In this document: positions 5,674 to 5,770 of the stretch, one piece after another
Layout of the letters: every line of letters starts with the position of its first letter
Numbering within the stretch: position 1 is the stretch's first letter
Assembly: GCA_017885365.1 (NCBI GenBank)
Contig: JAFNGD010000332.1
Coordinates: 1-5,770, forward strand
DNA length: 5,770 bases
Reading direction: 5' to 3'
Source: Nitrospirota bacterium
GTDB lineage: Bacteria > Nitrospirota > UBA9217
Notes under the pieces: model-generated
The model's database searches: none
The model's input: only the letters and a program-made list of their open reading frames with translations
Told to the model about the DNA's origin: nothing
Made by a program: the position numbers and the translations under genes

Positions 5674-5770
5674 CCGAGTCTTTCTTCGGATGCCGCAGCC
5701 CGCCCAGCTTCGGCAGATGGCGGTACTCGATGCCGTGTTCCCTGAGGCTCGCTGCCAGGGCGTCGCTGTT
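5620..5770. repeat. Terminal 37-bp perfect inverted repeat with a 77-base spacer (fold-back)
   Basis: Bases 5620-5656 and 5734-5770 are exact reverse complements (37 of 37), and the match reaches the very last base of the window. The 77-base spacer (5657-5733) is itself coding on the minus strand. Because both arms encode the same DUF488 residues, this is a duplicated and inverted piece of gene, not a terminator or transposon end. The base pairing is a direct observation; an artefact origin is the most likely explanation. Confidence 0.9.
5657..5770 (-). CDS. Continuation of the DUF488 gene, in inverted orientation (partial)
   Basis: Read from 5770 to 5657 on the minus strand, the sequence encodes 38 residues in frame. 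The first 12 (NSDALAASLREH) repeat the residues encoded at 5620-5655. The next 26 (GIEYRHLPKLGGL, RHPKKDSVNTAWE) are the segment expected to follow them in DUF488 proteins. The reading frame is thus preserved across the true gene, and only the orientation is wrong. It probably represents part of the same single gene folded back by a chimera, not a second gene. Beyond 5657 the minus-strand frame runs into the complement of the first copy and stops. Confidence 0.7.

Noticed and set aside
5620..5770. Terminal inverted repeats of an insertion sequence
   Set aside because: The arms encode DUF488 residues and the spacer is the same gene inverted. There is no transposase and no target-site duplication.

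Overview
The window looks like a piece of a GC-rich Gram-negative chromosome or metagenomic contig. An exported solute-binding protein, a membrane-anchored hybrid histidine kinase and a YbgC-type thioesterase all imply a cell envelope with a periplasm. The kinase style (AHDFNN H-box, and a C-terminal receiver ending in a YGF...KPY motif) together with oxygen-dependent protoporphyrinogen oxidase and TrmN-like genes reminds me of Desulfobacterota/Geobacter-like or Nitrospirota genomes. That is an impression from family style, not a demonstrated placement.

Layout, all real genes on the + strand. (1) 1-306 is the 3' end of a protoporphyrinogen oxidase gene (heme synthesis). (2) 307-662 is a non-coding, comparatively AT-rich stretch with a perfect 10-bp dyad around a small possible ORF, and presumably the promoter of the next unit. 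(3) 663-1568 is a secreted family-3 solute-binding protein, followed after 62 bases by (4) 1631-4195, an 854-residue hybrid sensor kinase (TM, periplasmic sensor, TM, coiled coil, PAS, HisKA, HATPase, receiver). (5) 4196-4353 is a gap with a weak hairpin. (6) 4354-4743 is a YbgC/FadM-type hotdog thioesterase, overlapping by 4 bases (7) 4740-5480, a TrmN/YfiC-like N6-adenine methyltransferase. (8) From 5473 there is the start of a DUF488 protein, which breaks off at base 5656.

The binding protein and the kinase look like one signalling unit: no permease or ATPase gene is present, so the binding protein may present a ligand to the kinase sensor domain rather than feed a transporter. This pair and its upstream region are clearly lower in GC (about 42-62% in lines counted by hand) than the flanking housekeeping genes (about 70-77%), so it may be an acquired cassette between hemY and ybgC-trmN.

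The right end is anomalous. Bases 5657-5770 are the reverse complement of the expected continuation of the DUF488 gene, and the last 37 bases (5734-5770) are an exact inverted copy of 5620-5656. This fold-back is most simply an amplification or assembly chimera, or a contig-end artefact. I see no CRISPR array, tRNA, rRNA, insertion sequence or convincing intrinsic terminator. Apart from the possible binding-protein/kinase sensing pair, I do not find a clearly new system here.
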